DNA of 64,000 bases from Mermis nigrescens. Taxonomy: Eukaryota; Nematoda; Enoplea; Mermithida; Mermithidae. The position numbers and the translations under genes were made by a program. The notes below the pieces were generated by a model. The model was not told the DNA's origin and searched no databases. It was given only the letters and a program-made list of their open reading frames with translations. This document shows, one piece after another, positions 1 to 12,069 of this stretch (within the stretch, counting starts at the first letter, position 1; each line of letters starts with the position of its first letter). The DNA is taken from the NCBI GenBank assembly GCA_036768485.1, contig JAVLUZ010000401.1, positions 496,001 to 560,000 of the forward strand, written 5' to 3'.

Positions 1-11
1 CGCCTCTGCCG

Positions 12-575
12 ATGGGTTTTCACCCCCCACCTTCGTTCGCGCCGTCGTTCGACGCATATTACGACCAGCGACGCGGAAAGAAAAAATCATCGAATGGACG
101 ACGCCGTTCGCATAGCCTGGAACACGGCTTTCCACCGCCTCCTCAATTTTTTGACTATGGGCCACCGATGCTGGCGCCGCCGCCGCCTCCTTTTTTGCAA
201 CCGCCGTCGTTTCAATCGCCCTACGTCGTATGTCGACCCAATACGTTGGCCTTGGAGGCGGGCCAAGGCGACCAACTGCAGCACTCGCAACCGTTTTCGT
301 ATCCATTCGACCCTCTGGCGATTAGCCAAGCGGCTCCTTCGATGGATTTCGTGGCTAAAACATTCGGTAATGAGTTTAAGTCGAAAGGGAACGACTTCGT
401 CGAAAAGGACGCAGGAGAGGACTATTACGCCAGCAACTTTGCCCATGGCAAAAGCGAGAGCGACGTGGACTGGACCGCCTGCTGCAAGGGATTTTCTCAA
501 ATTTTATGGATTATCTTGACGATTATTCTCATTGGACTTATTTTAGGCTTGGTATTGGGATTAACACTCGTTTAA
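12..575 (+). CDS. 3' exon of a proline-rich, C-terminally membrane-anchored protein
   Basis: The frame is open to the left edge, so the ATG at 12 may be internal and the exon may begin upstream. The visible 187 residues start with a basic, Ser/Arg-rich stretch (about residues 20-37), then proline-rich segments with runs of four and five prolines (about 40-70), an acidic middle, and a last ~30 residues that are almost purely Ile/Leu/Val/Gly after a Cys-Cys pair (WTACCKGF). That tail is a single membrane span at the extreme C-terminus, as in tail-anchored proteins. GC content is far above the flanks and a poly(A) signal lies 53 nt after the stop, which supports a real terminal exon. I do not recognise the family. 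Two overlapping open frames on both strands come from the same GC-rich codons. Confidence 0.7.
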   Translation: MGFHPPPSFAPSFDAYYDQRRGKKKSSNGRRRSHSLEHGFPPPPQFFDYGPPMLAPPPPPFLQPPSFQSPYVVCRPNTLALEAGQGDQLQHSQPFSYPFDPLAISQAAPSMDFVAKTFGNEFKSKGNDFVEKDAGEDYYASNFAHGKSESDVDWTACCKGFSQILWIILTIILIGLILGLVLGLTLV

Positions 576-627
576 ATTTTCACGTCTGACTTACGTATTA
601 TTTACTGCATAACGCATGAGCAAAAGG

Positions 628-633
628 AATAAA
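628..633 (+). promoter_or_regulatory. poly(A) signal AATAAA of the proline-rich gene
   Basis: A canonical AATAAA lies 53 nt after the stop codon at 573-575, with T/G-rich sequence downstream. It marks the preceding open frame as a 3' terminal exon. Confidence 0.6.
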
Positions 634-2272
634 AACGTAGTAGGCACCTCTGTATAATTAATGCACCTCAAATATAAGTATTTACATAAGTGGCGGATTA
701 GTCTGTTTCATTGAATCAAGAGTTTTTGATAAAGTTTAAAATGATAAAAGTATTTTATACTAATGCAACGAGACTTAATTGATGTTCTGCAGTAGGTACA
801 TATATTGAGTCACAAAATGCTGTTTCTCATTGTTGAGTGGCAAGACTATCCGACTTCTAAGCCATTTTTGCAGCCCATGTACGTAATTCATGTGAATTAA
901 ATCTAGTGAAAAAACTATCGAATAAATTAAACAGACCAGGATTTTTGAAAGAGGACTGATTTTTCCTTCCCGAGTCTAATCTGCTTATTGCTGTTCCGAC
1001 TTTTACCTGCTGACATTATGTTGAATGCATACATATGTATAAGCCTAAACTTAATTAGTAACATATATGGCACCTCTTCTCGCACTCTAAAGCTGAGTGG
1101 AAATATGCAGATCAGGCTCAAGTAGAATATTGCGGTAGGCCCGAGGAGCAGTACCCCAACTTTTCTAAAATCAATCGAAAATACATTGTAGGTCCAAAAT
1201 TCGCCCGTCACCATTTTATTGTATCATTTTTCTAAAGAAAATTAAAAATTTCAGAAATTCATGCAAAAAATAGATTAAACCCTTTAGGATTCAGTGAAAA
1301 TCCGGCGCAAAGCAAGCGAAAATTTCTTTTCAAACTTAGGGAGATGGACGCTTAGAGGCATCAGTTACTGCTCGATTTTCTATATTTGTGTACTTCAAGG
1401 CTGGAGCAAAATTATAAGTCCATTGAAGCAATTGACACGAAGTGTCAGAAATTTTTGAAATATATGCTTCAAAATGCAAGAAAACTGCTGGAATATCTAG
1501 AAAAATGCAACGTTAAAAAAAGCGTTATTTTTCCAGTTTTTAGCCATGTTACACTGTGGTGCAAAGCGGCTTACACCTATCGATAGCACATTAAAAGTTG
1601 GTCCAGGGTGGTGAAAAATTTGCCCTGCGGCTACTAGATCAGCCGTTAGAGCCACAAAAACTTTTTTAATATTACGTCGTTTCAGGGTTTCAGAAGCCCA
1701 ATCGGGCCATTTTAATTGAAAATTCGGAATCAGGGACCCCAAATACTTATTCAGCCAAAATATGAGGATCACTCTATTATCCAGTAAAAACTTTTTTCTT
1801 GGTCACACATACACACAGACAACTCTAAATTAATATTACAGATAATTTGGGTATATTGATTAATAATCTCGCAGGTAATTTGCCGAATGAAATACTTGAA
1901 CAAGACAAGAACAGTTTTGAAAAAGTTACCTTCCACAACGTTTCGAAATTAAAATTAATTTTCAGTTTTAACTTTACACTACCGTTGAGTCACAAAAAAG
2001 AAACATAGATTTTCAATCCTGATTTACAGTGGACAGTTTGTAATAAAACTAAACTCTTAAAACGTACAACCTCATTGACATGAAGTTGACCTGAAGGGTA
2101 AAAATTACACAACTATAGGGTGTAAAGAGAATTACAGCCGAGTTCGTAATCCTAACAGTACGGAGAACATCTTTCGTTTTGGAGAACATTAAACAAAACT
2201 TAATTTTCGGCAATGCTCTCTGTAGCTGAAGTTAATGCTTAGTGTAAACTTTACACAACCGCAAAGTGTAAA
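634..2272. other. Intergenic, with old dispersed repeats
   Basis: I see no coding signal. Positions about 1590-1830 are a diverged reverse-complement copy of the sequence at about 48770-48960 (shared blocks around 'CCCTGATTCCGA' and 'CTTCTGAAACCC'). About 1960-2272 belongs to a repeat family with the palindrome GTGTAAACTTTACAC (perfect at 2242-2256), also present at 5.2, 41.2 and 43-44 kb. Confidence 0.5.
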
Positions 2273-2281
2273 GAATATCTA

Positions 2282-3528
2282 GGTATTAGTACAATATGTC
2301 GCCACATGGTCAGAAAAATGCAAAAAAATTCCTGAAGTAAACAAAATATCTGATTAGGGTAAATTGAGATCGCTGATCACGAAAAAAATGTTTAGAAAGT
2401 CCGGGGAATGACCGGTCACTTTTTATGAGTGACCATTGGTCAAATTAGTACAATATGTCACCACATGGTCACAAAATTGCAAAAAAATTGCAGAAGTAAA
2501 CAAAATATCTGGTTAGGGTAAATCGAGGTCGCTGATCACGAAAAAATGTTTAGAAAGTCCGGGGAGTGACCGGTCACTTTCTATGAGTGACCATTGGTCA
2601 GATGAAATGGTCACACAAAAAAATGCTGACAAAAACAATAATTTCTTGGTAAATCTAGGTTGCTGATCAAGAAAAAATGTTTAAAAAGTCCGGAGAGTGA
2701 CCGGTCACTTTCTACGGGTGACCATTGGTCAAATGAGATGGTCACACAGAAAATGCTGACAAGAACAATGATTCCTGGGTAAATCGAGGTTGCCGATCAC
2801 TAAAAATGTTTAAAAAGTCCGAGAGTGACCGGTCACGTTCAATGAGTGACCATTGGTCAAATGAAATGGTCACACAAAAAATGCTGATTAAAAATGTTAC
2901 AAAAACTATTGTCTTATTATTTTTAACAGCAACACTTTACAATAACTGTGGTTCAGTATTTTTTACATCATGACTTCCTTTCTGATCAGCGACCTCGATT
3001 ACCAAGAAATTATTGTTTTTATCAATATTTTTGTGTGACCATATGATTTGACTAATGGTCACTTACATAAAGGGACCGGATTTGACCAAGGGTCACTTAT
3101 ATAAAGTGATCGGTTATTCTCCGGACTTTTTAAACATTTTTTTATGATCAGCAACCTCAATTTACCCAGGAATTATTGTTTTTATCGAGTATTTTTCTGT
3201 GTGACCATTTCATTTGACCAATGGTCACTCATAGAAAGTGACCGGTCACTCCCGGACTTTCTAAACATTTTTCGTGATCAACGACTCGACTTACCCTAAT
3301 CATATGTTTTTCTGGAAATTGTTTTTTGCAATTTTCTGACCATGTGGCGACATATTGTACTAATTTGACCAATGGTCACTCGTAGAAAGTGACCGGCCAC
3401 TCCCCAAACTTTCTAAACATTCTTTTCCTGATCAGCGACCTCGATTTACCCTAATCAGATATTTTGTTTACTTCTGGAATTTTGTTTTGCATTTTTCTGA
3501 CCATGTGGCGACATATTGTACTAATACC
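2282..3528. mobile_element. Foldback element, Mutator-like, 9-bp target duplication
   Basis: The ends are inverted copies starting GGTATTAGTACAATATGTCG and the element is flanked by the direct 9-mer GAATATCTA (2273-2281 and 3529-3537). Each arm holds tandem units of roughly 130-170 bp that recur in inverted orientation in the other arm, so most of the element can fold into one hairpin. The units carry two near-perfect palindromes, GTGACCGGTCAC and TGACCATTGGTCA. There is no coding capacity. A 9-bp target duplication with long repeat-built inverted termini is typical of non-autonomous Mutator-like or foldback elements; the superfamily is inferred from duplication length only. Confidence 0.8.
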
Positions 3529-3537
3529 GAATATCTA

Positions 3538-4106
3538 GTCTGATTCGTAATCCAGGTGTTCCGAATAACATGTTACGAATAAATTGACCCTCCACAATAT
3601 TCTGGGAGCAGCATAAACCTATCGTGTAAGTACATTAAACCTCTGAGTGCAAACTAATTCCTTTGGTATAGTGCGTAACCCTTAAGCGTACGCATTCTTA
3701 GAGTCCATGCCCGTACTCATAACGGAGGAAGTCTAGGACAACATCGTTACAGAAACGTGTTATTCACCTCAGACTTAGAACTTTACACCTCACGACTAAG
3801 TCAATATTGAAAGTAAAGAAACAGATCTTACGCTGTGTGTTACACTTCAGATGTTCTTCATTTTTACATTAGCTTGTACATACAAATTCATAACTGGAGA
3901 ACTTATAGTCTGTTTCACAGAACTTCGTGCATGAATTTTTAGAATTTTTATCTACAGTAAGCTGAGGGTTACGATAATTGTATATCAAATCAATATTAGG
4001 CATGACACATCTTTTTGATCTATTCTTTCCATACTTAATTGCCAATTAATGTCTTTAATACTAGAACTTTATCCTTTTTATTTTCAACATTATAAAGTAT
4101 ATCATA
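3538..4106. other. Non-coding spacer
   Basis: AT-rich. Holds diverged pieces of the GTGTAAA-palindrome family (3540-3850) and, at 4063-4105, a copy of the 'TAGAACTTTATCC' block found again at about 7428, 8186 and 8814. No coding signal. Confidence 0.4.
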
Positions 4107-4878
4107 ACTAGCAAAGAAAAATGCTCCGATGGAACAAAAAAAGATGAATACACTTGGAATTGTGGATTATTAAGGATGTAAAAGGAGGGGACTAGGAAGA
4201 ATCTACTTAAAGTCGCAAAATCTGCTAAAAATCAGACTTCTCTAAGCAACGCAAAAAATCGATGTATATTCTGCGGCCTCTAAAAAGTGTCTTTTTTAAA
4301 TAATGTTCGAAGTTTCAGATAAGAGTGTACGAAATCTATCAATGGTCACTTTTTTAAATTGCTGGCACCTGATTGATAGAAAACTAAGAGGTGTTGTATT
4401 TAAAGTTGTTTTATTTTGCTATGAGCATTATAGCAAGCAAAGCAGGGGCTGATTGATTAGTGCACACAATCGTTCCGGGCATGCTAGTGTATCTACATTT
4501 AGTCTGTTTCAAGTCAACTTACGCGTTTCCTACTGTTTTGAACCAACCATGTCTCGCAATTGTCTTGGACGCATCGATGTTTGCTATTTCATTCAATTGG
4601 CTTAGAAGACTGTTAGTTTACTCGATATCATTTCCCATAGCTACTGCATAGCTAACGTGCTGCTTTTTCAATCATTTTTATGGTTAAATATTTATTCTAA
4701 TCTGTTGGCCGCAGAATATACATCGATTTTTTGCGTTGCTTAGAGAAAGTCTGATTTTTAGCAGATTTTGCGACTTTAAGTAGATTTTTCCTAGTCCCCT
4801 CCTTTTACATCCTTAATAATCCACAATTACAAGTATATTCATCTTTTTTGTTCCATCGGAGCATTTTTCTTTGCTAGT
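4107..4878. mobile_element. Non-autonomous element with ~175-bp inverted termini, copy 1
   Basis: Sequence 4107-4283 is repeated as reverse complement at about 4704-4878; both ends read ACTAGCAAAGAAAAATGCTC from outside in. The central ~420 bp has one 63-codon open frame (4460-4651) without family features, conserved only because it is copied in the duplication at 40.4 kb. I could not find a convincing target duplication. Relatives lie at 38433-40006 and 40134-40794. Confidence 0.7.
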
Positions 4879-6826
4879 ACCCCACTTTTAATTAGTATGA
4901 TTTCAGTGCATCAGTCAGTAAACACATACAGTAACATGCCATTATAATGACAGCAGTCCAAGGACACGGAAAACAATAATGTTCGTAACATCAGCATTAT
5001 CCTTTCAAACAAGACAACCTTACATTATTTTAACAGATCAAAGTTTTTCAGCATTAACTTTACGAAAATATCAAGTGTAAGGAACACTAACGCTCAGATT
5101 TGGAAGTAAAATAAATTTGTAGTATAAACTACATTTTAACAACAAATGATTAGTGCAAAATTCACACAACTACTAGTTGTAGAGAAAACTAATAGTCAGA
5201 TTCTCAATTCTGATTTTACGTAGAACATTTTGAAAAAAATTAAGCTTCCGCAAGGCTCTAGAACAAGAGTTGAATTAATAGGCAGTGTAAACTTTACACA
5301 ACCACAGAGTTTAAAGAAAATTTCAGTCGGATTCGTAATTCTGATATTACGATCAACATTTATGAAAAAATTAAGTCTCCACAATGGCCCAAGGACAAAT
5401 AAATGTCAGATGTGTTAACGTAGACTCAAGCTACGTTCACTTCGCTTACTTAACCCGAATCTCAAGCTAATGCGCTCACACGGGGGTTCTCGCCCATTTT
5501 AGGAGGTCGATCACCAGCCGGCGATTCGGGGGTAAGCGGCCCGGCCTATTCAAGGTAGCCCGTCCCTCTACGCACGCACCTAGTGAAACTTACTTATTTA
5601 ACCCCTTTGAGATTAAGTACTTAATTAAAGTAAGTTCTCCGGAAACCTAATTGAGGGCTCAAAAGATTATTATTTTACTTGTTTTGGACCGAATTCCGGT
5701 GCTTGAAAATATTATATGTACAAATATTATATATACAAAAAGGTATGTACAAACGATATAGTATATTGTAGCACAAGGACAGAATTCAACAGCACGGAAA
5801 TTCAACCGAGCCCAGCATCGTTAATTAAATAATTAATTTTTACAATATTTTTTGGACAGAAAAATTATGAAGCAATTAAAAAGCGACAGCATGGAGGATA
5901 CATGCTGCTGACCGTCGTGTTACGCTAATCGGGTAAAATCAAAAAATGTAATTAAACAAGGGCACAAAGCCCTGCCAAAGGCATACAACAACTGATGCCA
6001 ATTGGCACAAACACGAATGATTAAAAACAAAGCGTACGGCGAAAAGAAGCGTGCACACTACGCAGGAAAACTAACAGACGAGTTCTGCAGCCAAGCAGAT
6101 AAAAAGGCACGTACGGAGTCTGCTCACGTACGGCGATGAAAAGAAAAAGAAGATACGCTCAGCGCGGAAGCTAGCGGAGAGGCTCTCAAGCTCAAAAACT
6201 AATTGTAAAATGTAAAATCTTAAAGTGCCGTCAAAACTGCGCTCGCACGCAGTTTTAACTGACGCGGAAAAAGAGGCTTAACAACACGAACCAAGAGATA
6301 TGAAAAGGATCTATGAATACGACAATAGGCCTCTATGGGCAAAAGCTTACGGTAAAGGTATGTACAAACGAGACAGGCACAAATATGAGACACACACATA
6401 TGTATGATCTTTTAACACACGTAAGATATGATAACACACATACCAATTCGTACTCAAGTCGCATTAAGCTCGAGTACCCATTTTCCTATCCCGGATTTTG
6501 ATTGAAAATATGCGTGGGAAAGGAATGAAAAATATGATTATTTTTAGGGAAGCGTGGTCCCGGTCGACTCGTTTAAGCGTTGCGCTTAACGGTCGGGTAC
6601 GTGCGTATGGAAATTGAGCACAAGAATGTACATCTGGGGCAATCAATCGGTTTTTTTCATCTGTTTAAAAAAACCCAAACCGATTTTTTCCCAAAAAAAT
6701 TTTTTCAGTGTAAAGTTTGCAAACATGAGTTTGGCACATACAAACGTTACTACAATCAAAGGGCTACAAACTGGCCCAAACCGAATTTATTTACACTCCA
6801 CTTTCTCTGTTCAGAAGTCGGGAGAG
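4200..6826 (+). repeat. 2.6-kb direct duplication, copy A
   Basis: This segment is repeated in the same orientation at 40134-42772 with only scattered substitutions and small indels. It covers most of the inverted-terminus element, a block with GTGTAAACTTTACAC (5285-5299), a higher-GC block (5410-5600), and a block with a hairpin around 'AAACTGCG'/'CGCAGTTT' (6230-6265). Near the end copy A lacks about 100 bp present in copy B. No open frame persists through both copies. Confidence 0.8.
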
Positions 6827-7427
6827 TGTACAATATAACAGTGTAACCACACATGCACAAGTAGTTTGGATAACCATACACAACTGCGCTGAAATCCTGC
6901 TGCTGTAACGTTTTAAATTCTGGTCAATTGCAATTAGGTTTTGCAGAAAATCAGTGATTTTTATCCATTTAGTCTTAATTTATTTCCACAGAAATTTTTT
7001 TCCATTCTGAATGTCTAGCTACTCAAATTATCACCCCTATCTGTTTAAAAAACATGCAAAGGCAGCAATGATATTAAGGTCGAGAAGCACAGAAAGACAT
7101 CTCAAATTTTATTGTGGAGGTCTGTTGTTACTTCTGGGGGTCAGAAATATGCATCAGCTAAAAAACTGTGAGGTCTGATGGCCCAGACCTGCAAAAAATG
7201 CCAAATAAATAGGTTGTCCAGCATATTCTGCAGCAGATTTTCAGAAATTCTGAGCGCAGCACCCATATTCTGGAAGTCAAGAATGTGTAAATTACCAAAA
7301 ATTTTACTAAAAAATAGAATCCTGATGTATACAGTAATCTACAATAAGCTCTGTTCTACAGTAATCTACAATAATCTACAGTAATAAATAAATATTAATA
7401 ATCATTGTTTCATTACAGCAGCAATTA
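6827..7427. repeat. Repeat block flanking the 7.4-8.9 kb tandem array
   Basis: Positions about 6830-6984 recur almost unchanged and in the same direction at 8883-9033 ('CAAGTAGTTTGGATAACC', 'GCTGAAATCCTGCTGCTG'). The rest (6985-7427) shows no coding or structural signal beyond short 'TACAGTAATCTACAATAA' repeats at 7325-7385. Confidence 0.6.
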
Positions 7428-8890
7428 GAACTTTATCCTTATTATTCTCAACATTATCGAGTATATCATGATGGAAGTCATAGTAAAACTAATGTACAAG
7501 AATGCCAAGCATTTCTTTCTCGGTTCTAGGAGTGTTTTCGTAGAAATCATTGATTATTTGTCAATTGCTATGATGGTATAACCACACATGCACGAACAGT
7601 TTGGATAACCAAACAAGACCTGCACTGAAATTCTGTAGTTGTTACTTCACACTTTCTGGTCAATTTGGATCAGTTTTTGTAGAAAATTATTGATTATTGT
7701 CTATTTAATCTTCACTTTAGTACACATGCTTCATGGACACCCCAATTTGGTTCCTGCCCATGTATGGTCTAGATTTCCCTCCAAGGATCCCCTGCATGCA
7801 TGTCTGGTTCAAAACTCTCCAGGACCACATGTAGTTCATAGCAACTTTGACGTGTGCGTATTTACACACAATACATGGGCATTGGGAAGGTTTGAGCTCA
7901 TAGAGACTACAAAATACCTTTCCCTAGGGAACAATAGCCTACCAAAATAAATTATTTTAAATGCGTTTTTTTGTGATTTTGGCCAGTTTTAAATTATCAG
8001 ATCCCATAGAATTTGGTTGCTATGCCCATGCACGGTTATAACTTGTCTCAGCCTACTCCTAAAAACAAGACAAAACCTATGACATTCTTGCTCCTTTGTC
8101 TGCCTGAGCACATCAGGCATGAAACATCTATTTGATGTATTGTTTCCATACCTTAATTGCTAAATAGAGTTAATGTCTATAATACTAGAACTTTATCCTT
8201 TTTATTTTCAACATTATAAAGTATATCATAATGGAAGTCCTAGTGAAGACAGTGTATTCTGTGGTTGTTTCTTCACCTTTCTGGTCAATTGGAATCAGTT
8301 TTTGTAGAACATTATTGATTGTCTATTTAATCTTCATTTTAGTACTTATGCTACACTGACACCCCCTCCCCCAATTTGATCCCTGCCCATGTATGGTCTA
8401 GGCTCCCTCCAAGCATACCCCTCATGCATGTCTGGTTTGAATCCTTCAGGACAACGTGTGGTCCATAGCAACTTTCAAATGGTTGTATTTACAATACATG
8501 GACTTTGGGAAGGTTTGAGCCCATAGAGACTACAGAATAATTTCCCAAGGGAACAATAGTCTACCAAAATTAATTATTTGAATGCGTTTTTTTGTGATTT
8601 TGGTTAGTTTTACATTATCCAGATCCCATAGAATTTAGTTGCTATACCCGTGCACGGTTATAACTTATCTTAGCCTACTCCTAAAAAACAAGAGAAAAAC
8701 CTATGACATTATTGCTCCTTTATTTGTCTGCCTGAGCACTTCAGGCATGAAACATCTATTTGATCTATTGTTTCCATACCTTAATTGCTAAATCAAGTTA
8801 ATGTCTATAATATTAGAACTTTATCGTTTTTATTCTCAACATTATAAAGTATATCATAATGGAAATCCTAGTGAAGACAGTGTACAATAT
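7428..8890 (+). repeat. Tandem repeat, units of ~630-760 bp
   Basis: Units begin at about 7428, 8186 and 8814 with 'TAGAACTTTATC' and share 'CCTGCCCATGTATGGTCTAG', 'TTTTTTTGTGATTTTGG' and 'CCTGAGCAC...TCAGGCATGAAACATCTATTTGAT' blocks. Two full units and the start of a third are present; the third runs into the second copy of the 6830-6984 block. A 103-codon open frame in unit 1 is not preserved in unit 2, so I do not treat it as a gene. Confidence 0.7.
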
Positions 8891-9033
8891 AACACTGTAA
8901 CCACACATGCACAAGTAGTTTGGATAACCATACACAACTGCGCTGAAATCCTGCTGCTGTTACTTTTTAAATTCTGGTCAATTACAATTAGGTTTTGCAG
9001 AAAATCAGTGATTTTTATCCATTTAGCCTTATA

Positions 9034-10018
9034 AATACGAAAAGTTAAAATTTGTATGTTTATTTAAATACAAGCAGCTTTAGTTCACCGCATTTTAATA
9101 GCGAGTTCGTTTGAGAAATAATAAGCGTTGTCGCAAACGTTTAATTTTGATTCTATTTCTGATTATAAATTTCACTGATGTGGGTCCTAATCCACTTTTC
9201 ACGACAAAAAGAATTATTTTTAGGATCAATTTTGTTATCCTGAATCTCAACTTGGACATAGATTCTCTAAGTTAAGTATTACTAATGGTCAACTCACCGC
9301 TCCTATTGTCCCCAGGTCGGCTATGTTCGGCTCATGTGGGCTGGACACGAATACAGCAAATTTTACTATAATGAAGTGATAATGACAAACTTACAGTCAA
9401 ACCACGAGTATATATAGGAACAAATGTGCAAAACCCCCTAATAATTTATACAAATCTATTCAAGCAAAATGCAAATCTACCACCTAATATCTAATTCACC
9501 CAAAAAAACATTTTCGAAATATTTAATATAACACAGTAAAAATGCTAAAAAACCAAGTCCTAATCGCAAGGTCTTCGTTTGCTGAACTGCATTTTGATGA
9601 GCTGGAGATGATTCTTGGCTATTGCGAATCCGTTTTCTGTTAATTTTGCCGCAAGTGTTTTTTTGCTATCAACTCGCAGGTTATTAACTTCGTATTCAAA
9701 TCGAGAGTTAAAGCAACTTTGCAAACTTGGAAAAGTTACAGACATAAATAATTAGCACGATTACTGTATCTTTAAATATTACTATATTTCTATATTATAT
9801 TTCATATCAAATACTTGTGACCTTCGCAACAAGCGTATTAAAGTTTAAATTGTGCATTTAAAATAGAATGAGATCAAGCGACTATATGAACAGAAAGCAT
9901 TCGCTGTTCTTATCTTAAAGGTATGTGTAAAACTCAGTGCTGAAGTTACTTTCTATTTACGTTATACTCGCTGCAGATTACATTTAATATTTATTCCGAT
10001 TCTATATGCGCGATACAG
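9034..10018. other. Intergenic, no recognised feature
   Basis: AT-rich. At 9290-9345 there is a short GC-richer patch which on the minus strand ends in a strong donor-like GTGAGT (see rejected items). A 61-codon minus-strand open frame at 9560-9745 has no recognisable features. Confidence 0.3.
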
Positions 10019-10058
10019 TCAGTCGGTTGTTGCCTAGCTCGCCTCGCCTATGGTAAGC
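10019..10058 (+). promoter_or_regulatory. Possible transcription start and first exon ending ATG|GTAAGC
   Basis: An arthropod-type initiator TCAGT (10019-10023) is followed by about 30 nt of GC-richer leader and an ATG (10050-10052) directly abutting a good splice donor GTAAGC (10053-10058). The arrangement suits a first exon carrying a short 5' UTR and only the start codon. It would suit the DUF21 exon 1 kb downstream on the same strand. This is inference; no transcript evidence is available. Confidence 0.3.
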
Positions 10059-10454
10059 ACTTCCGACTTTTTCCCATGAACTCGATAAAGTTATCTATTA
10101 GTTAGTAACATACAATCTAATAAGGTTATTTTTCATTACCTCTTACCTACTTGGTGGCATGGATTTATTATAGATAAGTAATAAGCTCTGGAAATAAAGC
10201 ATTCCAGGATTAACTTAATAATATGGTACTTTCAAAATACTAAAAAATAAACTTCAGAAGAGCGGATTTTTTTGCTCAGTACTTAGAACATGTTGAAAGA
10301 AAGTGCGGGAAAAAATTTCATCCGTCTATGATCAATATTACAAAAGCTATGGGTTTTGTTAATTAGCCTCTTCTCGACCTAAGCAAGCATCTTCGCGATC
10401 TAAGTATTTAAAGATTCAAACAGCTGAATGCAGAATCACATGTAGATACCCAAT

Positions 10455-10620
10455 TTACGTCGACCCAAGCATCTATACATCGACCTAAGCAGCTATACAT
10501 CGACCTAAGCATATATACAAGGACCTAAGATCTATACATACATCGACCTTAGCATCTGTACATCGACCTAAGCATCTATACATCAACCTGAGCGGGAGCG
10601 ACCTCGACCTAAGCAGCTTA
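10455..10620 (+). repeat. ~22-bp minisatellite
   Basis: Six to seven degenerate tandem copies of 'ACATCGACCTAAGCATCTAT', with two more outlying copies at 10370-10410. Internal substitutions make it an old array. Confidence 0.75.
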
Positions 10621-11066
10621 AAACACCTTTTCAGATATACTAAGCCTAAGCCTAAGTATAATAGAAGCAAAAACTTAGATTTTCGTATATCTTATCAAGT
10701 AAAACCGAAAAAAACATGCAAAAAAATATGAAAATTTTTTTAAGTTTTCAAAATTTCGAACAGGTTTCCGCGCCTTTTTTCTTTTTTCTCCTTCATTGCT
10801 ATGCTTCCTTCCGTAATTTCAGCCCATATTATTTATTTCTGACAAATGTGTAAGTCCTTGGATCGCGCCGTTTAATCATCCCAAATCGAGAGTTGCCTGC
10901 AACTTTGCAAGTATGGCTCAGTTTTTCACCAAATTTTATTTCCGCGCTTCAATTTATCATGTTCTACCACTTGGCAAAAATAATTTTGGCATGCCTTATT
11001 CGTTTTGCTCCTTTTCTAAAAGTACCATTTTCTTACGTTTAGCCGGAACCGCTTTATATTTTTCAG

Positions 11067-11190
11067 GGTTAATGTCTGGCCTTACATTGGCTATATCTTC
11101 GCTAGACATGACTAGCTTAAGAGTCCTACAAGTAGCGGGATCCGACCACGATAATAAGTGTGCTGCAAGAATAATGTCACTTGCTCAGAA
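11067..11190 (+). CDS. Exon of a DUF21/CNNM-type membrane protein (magnesium transporter family)
   Basis: A 124-nt segment is bounded by a strong acceptor (TTTATATTTTTCAG before 11067) and a donor (GTAATC from 11191). It encodes GLMSGLTLAISSLD followed by an LRVLQ segment, a Gly-Ser turn and a Lys/Ala-Ala-Arg-Ile stretch. That order matches the first membrane helix and following amphipathic helix of DUF21 proteins (animal CNNM, plant and fungal relatives), which help move magnesium and other divalent cations across membranes. The open frame extends upstream to 10913, but those codons look intronic, and an alternative acceptor exists at 11042. Introns would be phase 1 before and phase 2 after. 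I could not find the next exon, so the gene may be large or broken here. Confidence 0.55.
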
Positions 11191-12069
11191 GTAATCAGCT
11201 GATGTTGAAATTTCACATTTTATTGTTTTTACCGGCCTTGGTCGGAAAACCTGTATGAGATTGGTAGTGACTGTTTATAATTTAAGTTGGGTAATGTAGG
11301 TACAGTCCAACCGAGTATCCAGTCATTTCGGTAATTATTGAATTAGAAGACAAGAAAATATTTATTGTGCCAGAAAAATACACGAAAATTGGTAAAACAC
11401 AAATACATGGTAAAACAGCGAGTGAACAAAAGGACATTGTTGAAAAGTTGAAACAGTCCTTGTTTAGTTTTACAGTAAGAAAATATTAAAAATTTTGCTC
11501 GTTCACTTATTTGCTGCACATTTAGACAACACCTTGTGCTCGTCTCTCTGGTGCTTGCTAATGCAGCAGCTGTCATGTAATGAGAACAGAATTTAATAAA
11601 ATGAACTCAAAGATGCACTGATTTTTCTTCTAAATCCTTGGTTTTCATGTTAATTTCGTAATTACGTACACTCAGTAGGCATTTGTCCATTTATTAGGTA
11701 TTTCCTGTAAATTATCTTGCCTAATGTTCATTTTGGTTAATAATTCTGGACGCTTTTTGAAAAGCGTCGTTTCGGGTCTTCTTGAACTTCTATGTACATA
11801 TTTTGGTGTATTTGTCATCGTTCTTTGTTTTTTGGACCGATTTTGGTCAGTCGATAGTCGGACGTTGAGCGGAGTTGGTGAATTTAGTTGAACGGCGGGA
11901 GGGACCGCATTTCTTGTATTAATTTTGCGCCACGTTGATAATAATATTGTTTGGTTTTAAGTTAATATTATAATCACCATTCTAGTCGACATTTAGCGAT
12001 TACACACATTGCAGTCTAATAGGGGCAGTGCCAATCACTAGATTTCCTGGCCCCTTTTTTGGGGGTCTA
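11191..12069. other. Intergenic or intronic, no recognised feature
   Basis: If the DUF21 exon is real this is intron. No conserved open frame, array or inverted repeat is evident. Confidence 0.3.

Noticed and set aside
5410..5600. GC-rich structured block as a tRNA or rRNA fragment
   Set aside because: No T-loop, anticodon-arm or rRNA signature seen; it is simply part of the duplicated repeat.
7639..7950. 103-codon open frame in the 630-bp repeat
   Set aside because: The next tandem unit does not keep the frame.
9290..9345. Short minus-strand exon ending in GTGAGT
   Set aside because: Only about 43 nt between possible splice sites, no recognisable peptide and no neighbouring exon found.
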